Source: Candidatus Cloacimonadota bacterium | GTDB taxonomy: Bacteria; Cloacimonadota; Cloacimonadia; Cloacimonadales; Cloacimonadaceae | Assembly (NCBI GenBank): GCA_012839325.1 | Contig: DUNQ01000111.1 | Span: 1-47,883 of the forward strand | Length of the DNA: 47,883 nucleotides | Direction: 5' to 3' | Shown: positions 18,641 to 27,809 of the stretch, piece by piece | Layout: each line of letters begins with the position of its first letter | Position numbering within the stretch: the stretch's first letter is position 1 | The notes under the pieces: generated by a model | Told to the model about the DNA's origin: nothing | What the model saw: the letters and a program-made list of their open reading frames with translations, nothing else | Databases searched by the model: none | Position numbers and translations under genes: made by a program

Positions 18641-20295
18641 TATTCTTTCATCCAGCGTGCCTTTATAGAGTTATCGTCACGCTTCCAGCGATTGTCTATC
18701 TTGCTGGTGACGGGTGATTTGTTTTTAAAATAGTGCACGATTGCATCGCGCAGGTTAATCTGCTGATTGTTGATATCTTCTTGTGGGACGTTCATGAGCA
18801 GGGTGAGCCCGGCATTGCCTTGCATGAGGAAGTCTGTGGTGGCAACCGTGTAAATCTTGTCGGGGTCCCAGGGCTCTCCGCCTATCATGAGTGAGGTGAC
18901 GCGGTCGAAGCTTGCTCGTTTGCGTGAATAGACAACGTTTACTCCGCTCACGATTAGTCCGGCGCGGCTGCCTTCAACGCGGGTTTCGATGATGCGCTTG
19001 AGCAATCTGCCGTCGCACTGGAAGGTGATCAGCAGGTTGTCAAAGGGCATCACTTCAAAAACATCTCTATAGGTGACGGCGCCGTTTTTGATCTCGGCTC
19101 TTACTCCGCCTAAGTTCAGGAAGGAGAAGTCTGCGTCAACCATGTAGCGCATGGCGTCCACAATCATGTTTCCCATAGGGGATTGAGCGTCCACGTTCGT
19201 TCTGGAAAGGTGGCTGCCGGCATAGCCCACAACCTCGTCCATGCCTTCTTCGGCAATGCTTACATAGTGTTCAATCAGTTCGCTGGACTCGGGGTCGGGG
19301 AAGAATTGGTCTTCAAAAAGGGTGACCATTGCGCCTTCGCGGATGGCGGGTGTTTCCCAGCCGCTGACCGTCTTGGTTTCGGGGTCTATCTTCAGCGTGA
19401 TAATGCCTAAGTTCGAGCCATAGGCATAGCCTTGGATTACCATCGTGTGCGTTACGGGATCAATCCAGGGTTCGGGGAAGCCTTTATGGATGTGTCCGCC
19501 TATGAAGAGATCTATTCCATCCACTTCGCGGGCGAGTTCTTGGGCGTCGTATCCCCAATTCGCAGTGCGAGTGGGATAGCGCGGATTGCCCTTGGCATCA
19601 TAGCGGGAGAGATATCCGGCTTCCGGGTCGTAAGGAAGTCCGGCGTGTCCCAGCACGATTACTAAATCTACTTTCTCTTCTTCACGGAGAATGTTCACAT
19701 AGCGCGTAAGGGCTTCTTTCTCGTTTACAAACTTGATGCCTTTGATGTTTTCCGGGAAGCTCATCAGCTCTGTATCGGTCGTGGTCATGCCTAAAATGCC
19801 TATCTTGAGCCCCATCCTGTTCAGCACGATATAGGGCTCGATATAGGGGAGAAGTTCATCTGTTTCGGCGTCCACTACGTTGCAGGAGATGATGGGGAAC
19901 TCAGCCAGTTCGAGCGTGGGGATGAGTTCATCTTGCATGATGTCGAACTCGTGGTTGCCCAAGGTCATGGCGTCGTAGCCTATGAGGTTCATAAATTCAA
20001 TTACGGACTTGCCTTTGGTGACCGTTCCCACGGGGCGTCCTTGGAAGAAGTCGCCTGCGTCCAAGAGCAGCGATTCACGATTTGGCGAGTGCCAGCTTCT
20101 TATCTCTTTGATCAGAGTTGCAGCAGATGCACCACCGCCTAATTGAGGAGGAAACTCAGGGTTCATGAAGGTTGCTTGAGCGCGGTCAATTCCGCCGTGG
20201 ACGTCGTTCGACCAAATTATATCAAGACGCAGATCTTCCGCGAGAGCCATGCCCAGCGTAAGTATCAGCGCAATAATAATTATATACTTTTTCAT
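18640..20295 (-). CDS. Exported 5'-nucleotidase / metallophosphatase (UshA-like)
   Basis: The 551-residue product has a signal peptide (residues 1-19, cleavage after GMALA). The metallophosphatase domain shows the di-metal motifs Asp31-x-His33 (SNDVHGG), Asp82 (LLLDAGDFF) and GNHEFD (Asn114-His115), with the later His motifs LGHAGLPYD and IGGHIHKG. The C-terminal 5'-nucleotidase domain follows (NVDAQSPMGNMIVDAMR; LNLGGVRAEI; MPFDNLLITF). UshA-type enzymes strip phosphate from external nucleotides so the nucleoside can be taken up. It is the last gene of a tight operon after two outer-membrane proteins (16-base gap). A GAGGT site precedes the ATG. Substrate (5'-nucleotide or 2',3'-cyclic nucleotide) is not decided by the sequence. 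Confidence 0.92.
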   Translation of the reverse strand: MKKYIIIIALILTLGMALAEDLRLDIIWSNDVHGGIDRAQATFMNPEFPPQLGGGASAATLIKEIRSWHSPNRESLLLDAGDFFQGRPVGTVTKGKSVIEFMNLIGYDAMTLGNHEFDIMQDELIPTLELAEFPIISCNVVDAETDELLPYIEPYIVLNRMGLKIGILGMTTTDTELMSFPENIKGIKFVNEKEALTRYVNILREEEKVDLVIVLGHAGLPYDPEAGYLSRYDAKGNPRYPTRTANWGYDAQELAREVDGIDLFIGGHIHKGFPEPWIDPVTHTMVIQGYAYGSNLGIITLKIDPETKTVSGWETPAIREGAMVTLFEDQFFPDPESSELIEHYVSIAEEGMDEVVGYAGSHLSRTNVDAQSPMGNMIVDAMRYMVDADFSFLNLGGVRAEIKNGAVTYRDVFEVMPFDNLLITFQCDGRLLKRIIETRVEGSRAGLIVSGVNVVYSRKRASFDRVTSLMIGGEPWDPDKIYTVATTDFLMQGNAGLTLLMNVPQEDINNQQINLRDAIVHYFKNKSPVTSKIDNRWKRDDNSIKARWMKE

Positions 20296-20311
20296 CTTTT
20301 ACCTCAAAAGC

Positions 20312-21736
20312 TTAGAAGCTATAGGAGATGCCGACATTCATGGTGATGAAGCTCTCTTTCACCTTGTCGGGATTTCCCCAGTCTCTATCCACGAGATCAA
20401 TATATCCTCTTGGCCAGAGTGTGTAATTTGCAGAGCCGGTGTAGATTTTGTCATTATAATAGCTATCCGGGAAGAGATCTAACGCCTGATATTCGCGGAA
20501 GCCGTAGCCGAAGCCGAGATCTACATTCAGTCCTTTTGTGATCTCAAATCCGGAGCCGCCGGTGATCATGGGCGTGACGATCTTCTTTACCATGGGTTTG
20601 AGCGGATCGTTGCTCGTGTTCCCCTGTTCGTCAGGGAAGAAGAGGTAGCTATTTGTGGCTTGGAAGCCCAGGCGCAGGGGCATGCGATGGATCACGTGAT
20701 GCTCCACTCCGCCATAGAAGTTTACCACGTCGTCAAAGAGCTTGTCAACGCCGGAATATTGCTCGTATTCTACGTCAAAATTGAAGATAGTGCGGGTGAT
20801 GTTGCGCGGGAAATAGGAGAAGCCGAGACGCATCTTGGCAGGCAGATCAAAATCGCCTTTAAGATCGTTCTCGATATCGAGCTCATCTGTATTTCTATAT
20901 GCATCGCGGTGAATGGTCTCTTTACCGGTTTTATCCAAGGAGGTTTTGGGGCTGTATGTGAATCCCACACCGTAGCGAGGGCCTATACGCAATGCGGTCC
21001 CGAGGGTGAGCTGAGCTCCGGAAAGCTCCCACTTTGCCAAGCGGTTGTATTCGGGAAGCACGCCTTCACCGGTTTGTTCCACTGCCCAGTCCGTCCAGCG
21101 AATACCTTTTTCTTGTCTTACATCTGCCGAGAGTAGGGCATAATCCACGCCAATACTTGCTTCATAATAATCTGAATAAGCGAAATTCACTCCGAGTGCG
21201 AGCCCGTTCTTGGTGAGCGTTCCCTTGTTTTCAATATCGTTCTGGGCGATCTTTTCGGGATATCCGTCGTTATCGGTATTTCTATCGTTGCGGATCTCCT
21301 CGCGATATTTGCCGTCAAAACTGAGGTAAGGCGTGTGATATGAAGCCATTCCCACTTTGAAATAACCAAAGTTCAGCGCGCCGTAAGCTGCAAAGCCGAA
21401 GTCCGAATAATTGTTGATATTTGAAGCGAGAACGGAGTCATCTATATATACGTCAAATGAGTTGTATAACGGCACCATACGCACATCCTCGGCGCGATTG
21501 ATCATCCCGCTGAGATAGAGCCCGGCATTGCCTTTGAGCTGTGTGATATTCGCAGGATTGTGGATGATTCCACCGAGGCGAACGTTGTTATAAACTCCCG
21601 CGGAGCCCATTGCGAGCGAGCGGGCATCGAAAGCTTTGTAAGCATGTCCAAACTGAGCATCACTGATGCTGAAGCCAAAGAGCGCAGTGCTGATAAGCAG
21701 CATTGCAACGACGATCAAAGATTTATGTGATAACAT
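20312..21736 (-). CDS. Outer-membrane beta-barrel protein, FadL/PorV-like
   Basis: The 474-residue product has a signal peptide, then the motif AFDARSLAMGSAGVYNNVRLGGIIHNPANI. This arrangement (a Gly/Ala-rich start followed by a NPA(N/A) turn) is typical of the OmpP1/FadL/TodX and PorV families. Alternating strands end in aromatic residues throughout, and the chain ends in ITMNVGISYSF, the terminal-Phe barrel signature read by the BAM machinery. FadL members carry hydrophobic substrates; PorV serves type IX export. It lies 12 bases after the HhH-barrel gene and 16 before the nucleotidase gene, so a role in nucleotide or nucleic-acid uptake is possible but inferred. Confidence 0.8.
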   Translation of the reverse strand: MLSHKSLIVVAMLLISTALFGFSISDAQFGHAYKAFDARSLAMGSAGVYNNVRLGGIIHNPANITQLKGNAGLYLSGMINRAEDVRMVPLYNSFDVYIDDSVLASNINNYSDFGFAAYGALNFGYFKVGMASYHTPYLSFDGKYREEIRNDRNTDNDGYPEKIAQNDIENKGTLTKNGLALGVNFAYSDYYEASIGVDYALLSADVRQEKGIRWTDWAVEQTGEGVLPEYNRLAKWELSGAQLTLGTALRIGPRYGVGFTYSPKTSLDKTGKETIHRDAYRNTDELDIENDLKGDFDLPAKMRLGFSYFPRNITRTIFNFDVEYEQYSGVDKLFDDVVNFYGGVEHHVIHRMPLRLGFQATNSYLFFPDEQGNTSNDPLKPMVKKIVTPMITGGSGFEITKGLNVDLGFGYGFREYQALDLFPDSYYNDKIYTGSANYTLWPRGYIDLVDRDWGNPDKVKESFITMNVGISYSF

Positions 21737-21748
21737 GTTTCCTCCATA

Positions 21749-24511
21749 TTAGAAGCGATAATCAAGGGAGAGGCGGATCGTATTTTCGCTATGTTCGACA
21801 CGCTCGAAATAGGTGAGATGATCAGCCAAGTTGGGGTGATTCGGATCGTTGTTCTGACGAATCCTAAGTTCTTTATCCTGATAGGTCTTATTGCGGAACT
21901 TCAGGTTTAAATACATATTATTTGAGATGCGGCTGGAGATGGTGATCCAGGCTTTTGCGCCTTTTTCGCCCATGAAGTCAATCTCCATATCTTCCCAATC
22001 CCAATGCGAGATGCCGTGCCCATACCAATATAGGAACGAGCCTTGCAGCTTCAGCGCAGGAGAGAAGTTGTGGGTATAATTCACGCAGATATAATCGCCC
22101 GTCATCAGCGTTTGAGCGGCAGCCATGGAGTTGTTTCCTCCTTCGGCAGGCCAGGTGAGGTTTGTGTATGGCGGGCTTTTAACTGTGTTGTAGCGATATT
22201 CCAGCTCAAGGAAGTCGCGGTTTGAGAGGAAGGTTCTCACGGCGACGGTGTATTCATTTGTCTTCGAGACTCCTCTATCGGCGAGATCGTCATAGCGATT
22301 GACCTGATTCTTATATCTGATTCTCATCGCCAATTGGAAGAGCGGACGAAACTCCAATTCGCTTTGGAATCTCGCGCTGCGGCGTCCATCGCTAAGCCTT
22401 TCCCAGAGGTCGAGATAGCTGCGGCCGATGGTGAAATAGTTGTTGAACTTATAGCGCGTCTCAAAATAGACTCCCCTCTCCGGCTGCGATTGATTTGAAT
22501 TGTTAAAGATATCGCCGATTGTGGGATTGGTGAGCGCATAGACGTTCTTTTCCAGCATGGTGTCGTCATAGCGTTCATGCTCCGAGAAGCTGTTGCTATA
22601 AGGGTTGTCAAAACCTATGTCGTAGTTTCTATAAAGTGTAGTAAAATAAAGGTTTTCATATTGAGTGTGCGCGCTGATGAGATATGCTTTGGGGTCGTCT
22701 CCCAGCTTGAAATCGCTGCCGTTTATGCTCAGCTCGGCATATTCGCCTTGGATGGATGTATTGCCTATTACTGTTCCGCCGTCGAAGCCTATCACTCTGC
22801 GATAGTTGCGCGCATAGTTATCCGTGAGCGTGCCATACATGGATGATATCTCGGCATTCAACGCCTTTTGCAGCTTGGGATAGTTGTAGGAATCTCTTAA
22901 GAGCAGCGGGAACATATCTCTGAAATCGGGCGTTACGAAATGCGCATTGTCATAGAGCGCGGTGTAGGTGGTAAAGCCCAGCCTGGTGCCGATTATGGGG
23001 CTAAATTGCAGATGGGTTCCCCAGAGCTTTTCGTTCAGAGCATCTCTGCGAGTAGCGAGGTTGATATATGGCATGGCATAAGCGTTATAGGTCTGTCCCG
23101 AGCCGGATATGGGGTTCAATTGCTCGTTGAAATAAGCCTCTGCCTGCAGCAAGGTATCGTTATCATAAGGCAAGGTGGGATTGATATAGCTAAAGAACTT
23201 ACGTTTGTGTCCCACGATTGGATCGCCGTTTTCATCGGTGTAATGAGCTGTGCCATCGATGAGCACGTAATCTACATCGTTGTCATCACGGAAGATCTCA
23301 CGATTCTCTTTGTCTAACATTACATAGCTGCCATCGGGGTGCACGTAGGCGAGCGCGTCTTTATCATCTTGTGAAACAAAGAAGGACGCACCGAAATTGG
23401 GATGAGAAAACTCTACCGCAGCGCCCCTGAGCGCATATTCCTTGGTGCGTGAGAGGTCGGGCGTGATGCCCATGATGCGCTTGCTAAAGCCAAATCCCGT
23501 CTTACGCGCGGAATAATAGTCGGTGTTTTCCATCACCAGTCCTTCGCCGAATGTTGCGCGATAGTGTCCCAGATAGGTCTTGAGGTTGCTGTTTGTCAGT
23601 CCCGGCAGCCTGGTGTTTTCATAGCCGACATAATACTTGGCATCGTTTATAAAGTCTCGCGCATTGCTCTTTAAAAGCCCCGCATCCGCTTTCTGTGAGA
23701 AGTGCATGATCCCCATCTTATAATTGCTGCCATAACGCATTCTCATCTTGAGCATGAGATCCGGCTGAATCTGATCCAAATCGAAGTATCCCCAATAGGA
23801 TAGACGCTTGTCGTGGGGGATGGTCACCCAGCTATTGGCATGCGTTTTGGGAACAAATGATTCCTTGAGCATGTTTTGCTGAGCTTCGTCGAAATAGCGC
23901 GTGTAATACTGCATTGAGATGTCAAACATCAGCCTGTTCTTCACCGGCGGCTCTTTGTAATACACATAGTTTCTGAGGTTTGTGTAGCCATAGTGAGAGA
24001 GCCCCATGGTGTTTCGCAGGTCGCGCATTTCAGAGATGGTGTCCCCGCGCGCAACACGCCTGAGTATGGCAACTGCATCCACTCCCGAGACGTTCGGCAA
24101 ACTCACCAGATCGTCATAATGCATACGGTTAACGTTCTGCGGCGTCATGAGATAATCTTCCCAGACGTCTGCCATTCCTTCGCTGGAGCCTTCACTGCTA
24201 TCAAGCCTTTCCAATAGCTCTTGAACCTCGCTGCGTCTCATTGCCACGTCGTCGCTTTCTATGTGCATAGATACGATTACCAAGGGCTTGAGGCGATTGA
24301 GTGTGTGCTGGTCGATGGAGGGGATTTCTCTTAGGTCATAGATGCTGTGCAAAATCTTCACAAAGGTTCGATATTCAAAGATGTCGCGTGCTTGCACTTC
24401 AGAGATGGGCAGCTCTCTGATCTCATCCAAAGTGGCTGTATTTAAGTCCACTTTAGCGCCGAGAATGCCCAAGACTAAAATGCTCAACAAAATCAAAACG
24501 AGCTTTTTCAT
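21749..24511 (-). CDS. Helix-hairpin-helix (ComEA-like) protein with a large predicted outer-membrane barrel
   Basis: The 920-residue product has a signal peptide (1-18) and then ComEA-like helix-hairpin-helix motifs: VDLNTATLDEIRELPISE near 20-40 and MHYDDLVSLPNVSGVDAVAI near 128-150. HhH pairs bind DNA without sequence preference. The remaining ~700 residues are rich in aromatic residues and alternating strands (YYTRYFDEAQ, MRMRYGSNYKM, LEYRYNTVK) and end in IRLSLDYRF, a terminal-Phe barrel signature. The arrangement suggests a barrel with a periplasmic DNA-binding plug. AAGGA precedes the ATG. It is the first gene of the operon with the FadL/PorV-like protein and the nucleotidase. Such HhH-barrel proteins are known in Bacteroidota-like genomes but, as far as I recall, without an assigned function. 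Confidence 0.8.
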   Translation of the reverse strand: MKKLVLILLSILVLGILGAKVDLNTATLDEIRELPISEVQARDIFEYRTFVKILHSIYDLREIPSIDQHTLNRLKPLVIVSMHIESDDVAMRRSEVQELLERLDSSEGSSEGMADVWEDYLMTPQNVNRMHYDDLVSLPNVSGVDAVAILRRVARGDTISEMRDLRNTMGLSHYGYTNLRNYVYYKEPPVKNRLMFDISMQYYTRYFDEAQQNMLKESFVPKTHANSWVTIPHDKRLSYWGYFDLDQIQPDLMLKMRMRYGSNYKMGIMHFSQKADAGLLKSNARDFINDAKYYVGYENTRLPGLTNSNLKTYLGHYRATFGEGLVMENTDYYSARKTGFGFSKRIMGITPDLSRTKEYALRGAAVEFSHPNFGASFFVSQDDKDALAYVHPDGSYVMLDKENREIFRDDNDVDYVLIDGTAHYTDENGDPIVGHKRKFFSYINPTLPYDNDTLLQAEAYFNEQLNPISGSGQTYNAYAMPYINLATRRDALNEKLWGTHLQFSPIIGTRLGFTTYTALYDNAHFVTPDFRDMFPLLLRDSYNYPKLQKALNAEISSMYGTLTDNYARNYRRVIGFDGGTVIGNTSIQGEYAELSINGSDFKLGDDPKAYLISAHTQYENLYFTTLYRNYDIGFDNPYSNSFSEHERYDDTMLEKNVYALTNPTIGDIFNNSNQSQPERGVYFETRYKFNNYFTIGRSYLDLWERLSDGRRSARFQSELEFRPLFQLAMRIRYKNQVNRYDDLADRGVSKTNEYTVAVRTFLSNRDFLELEYRYNTVKSPPYTNLTWPAEGGNNSMAAAQTLMTGDYICVNYTHNFSPALKLQGSFLYWYGHGISHWDWEDMEIDFMGEKGAKAWITISSRISNNMYLNLKFRNKTYQDKELRIRQNNDPNHPNLADHLTYFERVEHSENTIRLSLDYRF

Positions 24512-24663
24512 CGCATTTCCTTATAAATCTTGTCTGTTAATAAAAGCTTTATCATATTCATATTTCAACCGTTATATAGATTTTCACAATATATAAAGAT
24601 GCGATAATCTGTAAAGACTTATTTTGTGCTTTCGGTGATTTAATTAAAAAGCTCTGCAAAAAG

Positions 24664-24692
24664 AAAAAAGCCGCAGACTTGCCGCGGCTTTT
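24664..24692 (-). terminator. Terminator after the glutamate-semialdehyde dehydrogenase gene
   Basis: AGCCGC (24669-24674) pairs with GCGGCT (24684-24689), flanked by A-run and T-run, so it can work in either direction. It lies 17 bases after the dehydrogenase stop on the minus strand. Confidence 0.8.
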
Positions 24693-24708
24693 ATGATTGG
24701 ATTATGGC

Positions 24709-26328
24709 TTATCCCATGAAGGGATATTCGTAGTCATGCGGAGGGTTGAGGTTTTCTTTTACCGAGCGAGCGGAAACCCAGCGCTGGAGGTTCTGAGGAG
24801 CTCCTGCCTTGTCGTTTGTGCCGGAAGCTCTTGCACCGCCGAAGGGTTGTTGACCCACCACTGCACCGGTAGGTTTGTCGTTGATATAGAAGTTGCCTGC
24901 GCTGTGTCTGAGCGCGCAAAATGCGTGGTTCACAGCCTGACGATCCTGACCGAAGATTGCACCGGTGAGTGCATAAGGCGAGGTCTCATCACAGAGGCGA
25001 AGGGTGTCTTCAAAGTCCTCATCTTTATATACATATACCGTGAGTACGGGGCCAAAGATTTCCTCTTCCATGGATTTGTAGTGAGGATTGGTGGTCTTGA
25101 TGATGGTGGGCTCGATGAAATAGCCTTTGGAGTCATCATATCCGCCGCCTGCAATGATCTCGGCATCTTTTGCAGCCTTGGCATGGTCTATATAACCTTT
25201 GATATTATTGAAGCTGCTCTGATCGATCACGGCGCCCATGAAGTTCGTGAAATCAGTGATGTCGCCCATCTTGACCGTGGGAAGCATCTCTTGCATGTGT
25301 TTCCACCATTCGTCGTAGATGGATTCCGGGATATACATTCTGGAGGCTGCGCTGCACTTTTGGCCTTGGAATTCAAAGGCACCGCGCAGGGCTGCGACTG
25401 CCAGCGCGCGAACATCGGATGAGCTGTGTGCAAAGATGAAGTCCTTGCCACCGGTTTCGCCCACGATGCGCGGATAAGATTTGTATTTGGCAACGTTATT
25501 TGCACTACGTTTCCAGATATCCTGGAAGACCTCTGTGCTGCCGGTGAAGTGAATGCCGGCAAGTTCCGGGGAATCCACAATCGTGTCTCCTATCACTGCG
25601 CCTGAGCCGGGAACGAAGTTGATCACGCCATCCGGCAAACCGGCTTCCATGAGCAATTTCATCAGGAAATATCCGCTATATACGGATGAGCTGGCAGGTT
25701 TCCAGAGCACTGTGTTACCCATGAGCGCGGGTGATGAGGGCAGGTTTCCGGCGATCGAGGTGAAGTTGAAAGGAGTGATCGCAAAGATGAATCCTTCCAG
25801 CGCGCGATATTCGGAATAGTTCCATTCGCCTTTGGGAGAATACATGGGCTGTTGCTGATAGATTTGCTGGGCAAAATAAGTGTTAAAGCGCCAGAAGTCA
25901 GCGAGTTCACAGATCGCATCGATCTCGGATTGGTGAGCGGTCTTGCTCTGTCCGAGCATGGTGATAGCGTTAAACTTATAACGATACTTTGTGGTAAGCA
26001 ATTCTGCAGCTTTAAGGAAGATTGCACTTCTATGGCTGAAGGGCATGTTTTCCCAGTCTTTACGAGCTTTGCAGGATGCCTCGATGGCGTCCCTGATTTC
26101 CTTTTCGCCCACCTTATGGTAGGTTGCCAGGATGTGCTGATGATCGTGCGGGCAAACGCATTTGCCGGTGGATCCGGTGAAGACTTCTTTACCATTTATA
26201 ATGGCGGGGATTTCAAACTGTTGACTTGCAAGCTCCTTCAGGGCTTCTTCGAGGAGCTCCCTGTCTTTTGTTCCCGGTGCATAGGAATATACCGGTTCAT
26301 TTTGAGGTATTGGAACTGAATGGAACAT
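24709..26328 (-). CDS. 1-pyrroline-5-carboxylate / L-glutamate gamma-semialdehyde dehydrogenase
   Basis: The 539-residue product is an aldehyde dehydrogenase of the P5CDH type (RocA/ALDH4 group), oxidising glutamate semialdehyde to glutamate with NAD in proline, ornithine or arginine breakdown. It shows the NAD-binding FTGSTEVFQDIW, the general-base Glu291 (VGETGGKDF) and the catalytic Cys325 (GQKCSAASR). The N-terminal QNEPVYSYAPGTKDRELL and the ending PHDYEYPFMG are characteristic of this subgroup. AGGAG lies upstream of the ATG. It stands alone, back to back with the lysine cluster, which fits an amino-acid fermenter. No proline dehydrogenase is nearby. Confidence 0.92.
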   Translation of the reverse strand: MFHSVPIPQNEPVYSYAPGTKDRELLEEALKELASQQFEIPAIINGKEVFTGSTGKCVCPHDHQHILATYHKVGEKEIRDAIEASCKARKDWENMPFSHRSAIFLKAAELLTTKYRYKFNAITMLGQSKTAHQSEIDAICELADFWRFNTYFAQQIYQQQPMYSPKGEWNYSEYRALEGFIFAITPFNFTSIAGNLPSSPALMGNTVLWKPASSSVYSGYFLMKLLMEAGLPDGVINFVPGSGAVIGDTIVDSPELAGIHFTGSTEVFQDIWKRSANNVAKYKSYPRIVGETGGKDFIFAHSSSDVRALAVAALRGAFEFQGQKCSAASRMYIPESIYDEWWKHMQEMLPTVKMGDITDFTNFMGAVIDQSSFNNIKGYIDHAKAAKDAEIIAGGGYDDSKGYFIEPTIIKTTNPHYKSMEEEIFGPVLTVYVYKDEDFEDTLRLCDETSPYALTGAIFGQDRQAVNHAFCALRHSAGNFYINDKPTGAVVGQQPFGGARASGTNDKAGAPQNLQRWVSARSVKENLNPPHDYEYPFMG

Positions 26329-26719
26329 CTTTTCTCCTTATATATTCGTTTTTCATTTCAAAATCTTTAGTCGGCGTAAAGTGCATAATGATTTCAAATA
26401 TAGCACATAAAGCCGATATGAAGCGATTTAAAGCTTTGTGGACAGTCTAATTTGTCCCTGATTTTTGGTCAAGCTTTGTATAATACTTTCTTTCTTTTGC
26501 CTTTGTTTTTCGCTTTTTTCTGTATATATCTTCGGCGATATTATAGTTATCAAATCTCCACGCTGTATGCCTAATACAGGCTGTAATTAATAGCTAAAGC
26601 AATAGAAAGCCCGATTGCGGCAAAAACTTTTATAGTTGACATTTTCTTAAAGAACAAAATAGTGGGTAAACTGATATAAATACATAAAAATAATATAGCT
26701 TAGATGCCTGGAGGTATTT
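26329..26719 (+). other. Divergent intergenic region between glutamate-semialdehyde dehydrogenase and kdd genes
   Basis: 391 AT-rich bases with no visible gene. It contains an imperfect dyad TAATACAGG/CTGTAATTA (26572-26589), a possible operator, and a perfect -35-like TTGACA (26636-26641) with only a poor -10 (TAGTGG, 26660-26665). GGAGGT (26710-26715) is the kdd ribosome-binding site. I see no lysine-riboswitch-like structure. Confidence 0.6.
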
Positions 26720-27778
26720 ATGAAAACTGGCGGATGTCGCTATGGAACCCATCGCGTGGTGGAACCGCAGGGCGTTTTGCCCCAACCCGCGAACGTATTG
26801 AACAATGATATGACTCAGATCTGGGATAACGAACTTTTGATAGATGTTATCCGTTTGAACGTAGACAGTGCTTCTTTCCATCAGATCAAAAACAAGCTTA
26901 TTGATCAAGGACACAAAGATATTGAAAAAGCCTTTGGCGAGCACGCAATAGAGCTCACAGATCGCACCGGAAAGCACAAAAATGAAGATACCGGCAGCGG
27001 TGGAATGCTCATCGGACGCGTGGCAAAGATCGGCCCAAACTTTGAAATGAAAGACCAGATTGAAGTGGGCGATAAAGTTGCCAGCTTGGTCTCGCTTTCA
27101 CTCACCCCGCTCAAAATCAACAAGGTCAAGAAAGTTCTCTTAGACAAAGACCAAGTAGAGATCGAAGGGCAAGCAATTCTCTTTTCCAGCGGCATTTATG
27201 CCAAGCTTCCGGACGATATGGATGAAAACCTCGCGCTTTCAGTTCTGGACGTAGCCGGCGCTCCTGCACAGGTGGAACGCTTGGTAAAACCCGGAGACAA
27301 CGTAGTAATCATCGGCGCAAACGGTAAGAGCGGTGTGCTTTGCAACGCAGTAGCCAAAGAGCGTGCCGGAGTGGCAGGAAAGGTAATAGGCGTAGTGCGT
27401 AATCCTAACTACTTTGACACACTTAGAGCCACCGGCTGTGATGAAGTTGTCCTCGCCGGAGCAACCGACGCAATCACAATCAGAAATGAAGTTGCCCGCC
27501 TCACCGATGGCGAGATGGCAGACGTGGTGATCAACGTCGTAAATATCGAAGACTCCGAACTTCCCACCATTATGGCTGCAAAAGACCGCGGAGTGATCTA
27601 CTTCTTCTCCATGGCAACCTCCTTTACCAAGGCTGCTTTGGGCGCAGAAGGAATAGGCGCGGACGTGGACATGATTCTCGGAAACGGCTATGCACGCAAT
27701 CACGCTGCAGTTTCCATAGATCTGCTTCGTCGCAACCCCGTTCTCATGAAGCTTTTCCAAGAAAGATACATAGACTAA
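26720..27778 (+). CDS. kdd: L-erythro-3,5-diaminohexanoate dehydrogenase
   Basis: The 352-residue product resembles Kdd, which oxidatively deaminates L-erythro-3,5-diaminohexanoate to 5-amino-3-oxohexanoate with NAD(P) in lysine fermentation. The start MKTGGCRYGTHRVVEPQGVLPQPA, the SGGMLIGRVAKIG segment and the later Rossmann motif VVIIGANGKSGVLCNAVAKE fit the family and its length. GGAGGT lies four bases before the ATG. kamA follows 31 bases after, so the two catalyse steps of one pathway. The lysine 5,6-aminomutase (kamD/kamE) that must act between them is not in the window. Confidence 0.9.
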   Translation: MKTGGCRYGTHRVVEPQGVLPQPANVLNNDMTQIWDNELLIDVIRLNVDSASFHQIKNKLIDQGHKDIEKAFGEHAIELTDRTGKHKNEDTGSGGMLIGRVAKIGPNFEMKDQIEVGDKVASLVSLSLTPLKINKVKKVLLDKDQVEIEGQAILFSSGIYAKLPDDMDENLALSVLDVAGAPAQVERLVKPGDNVVIIGANGKSGVLCNAVAKERAGVAGKVIGVVRNPNYFDTLRATGCDEVVLAGATDAITIRNEVARLTDGEMADVVINVVNIEDSELPTIMAAKDRGVIYFFSMATSFTKAALGAEGIGADVDMILGNGYARNHAAVSIDLLRRNPVLMKLFQERYID

Positions 27779-27809
27779 ATATAATAAAGACAAGATATAA
27801 GGAGCAATT

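Noticed and set aside
26329-26719. Lysine riboswitch before kdd-kamA
   Set aside because: No multi-helix structure or conserved lysine-riboswitch core is recognisable; only a short imperfect dyad.
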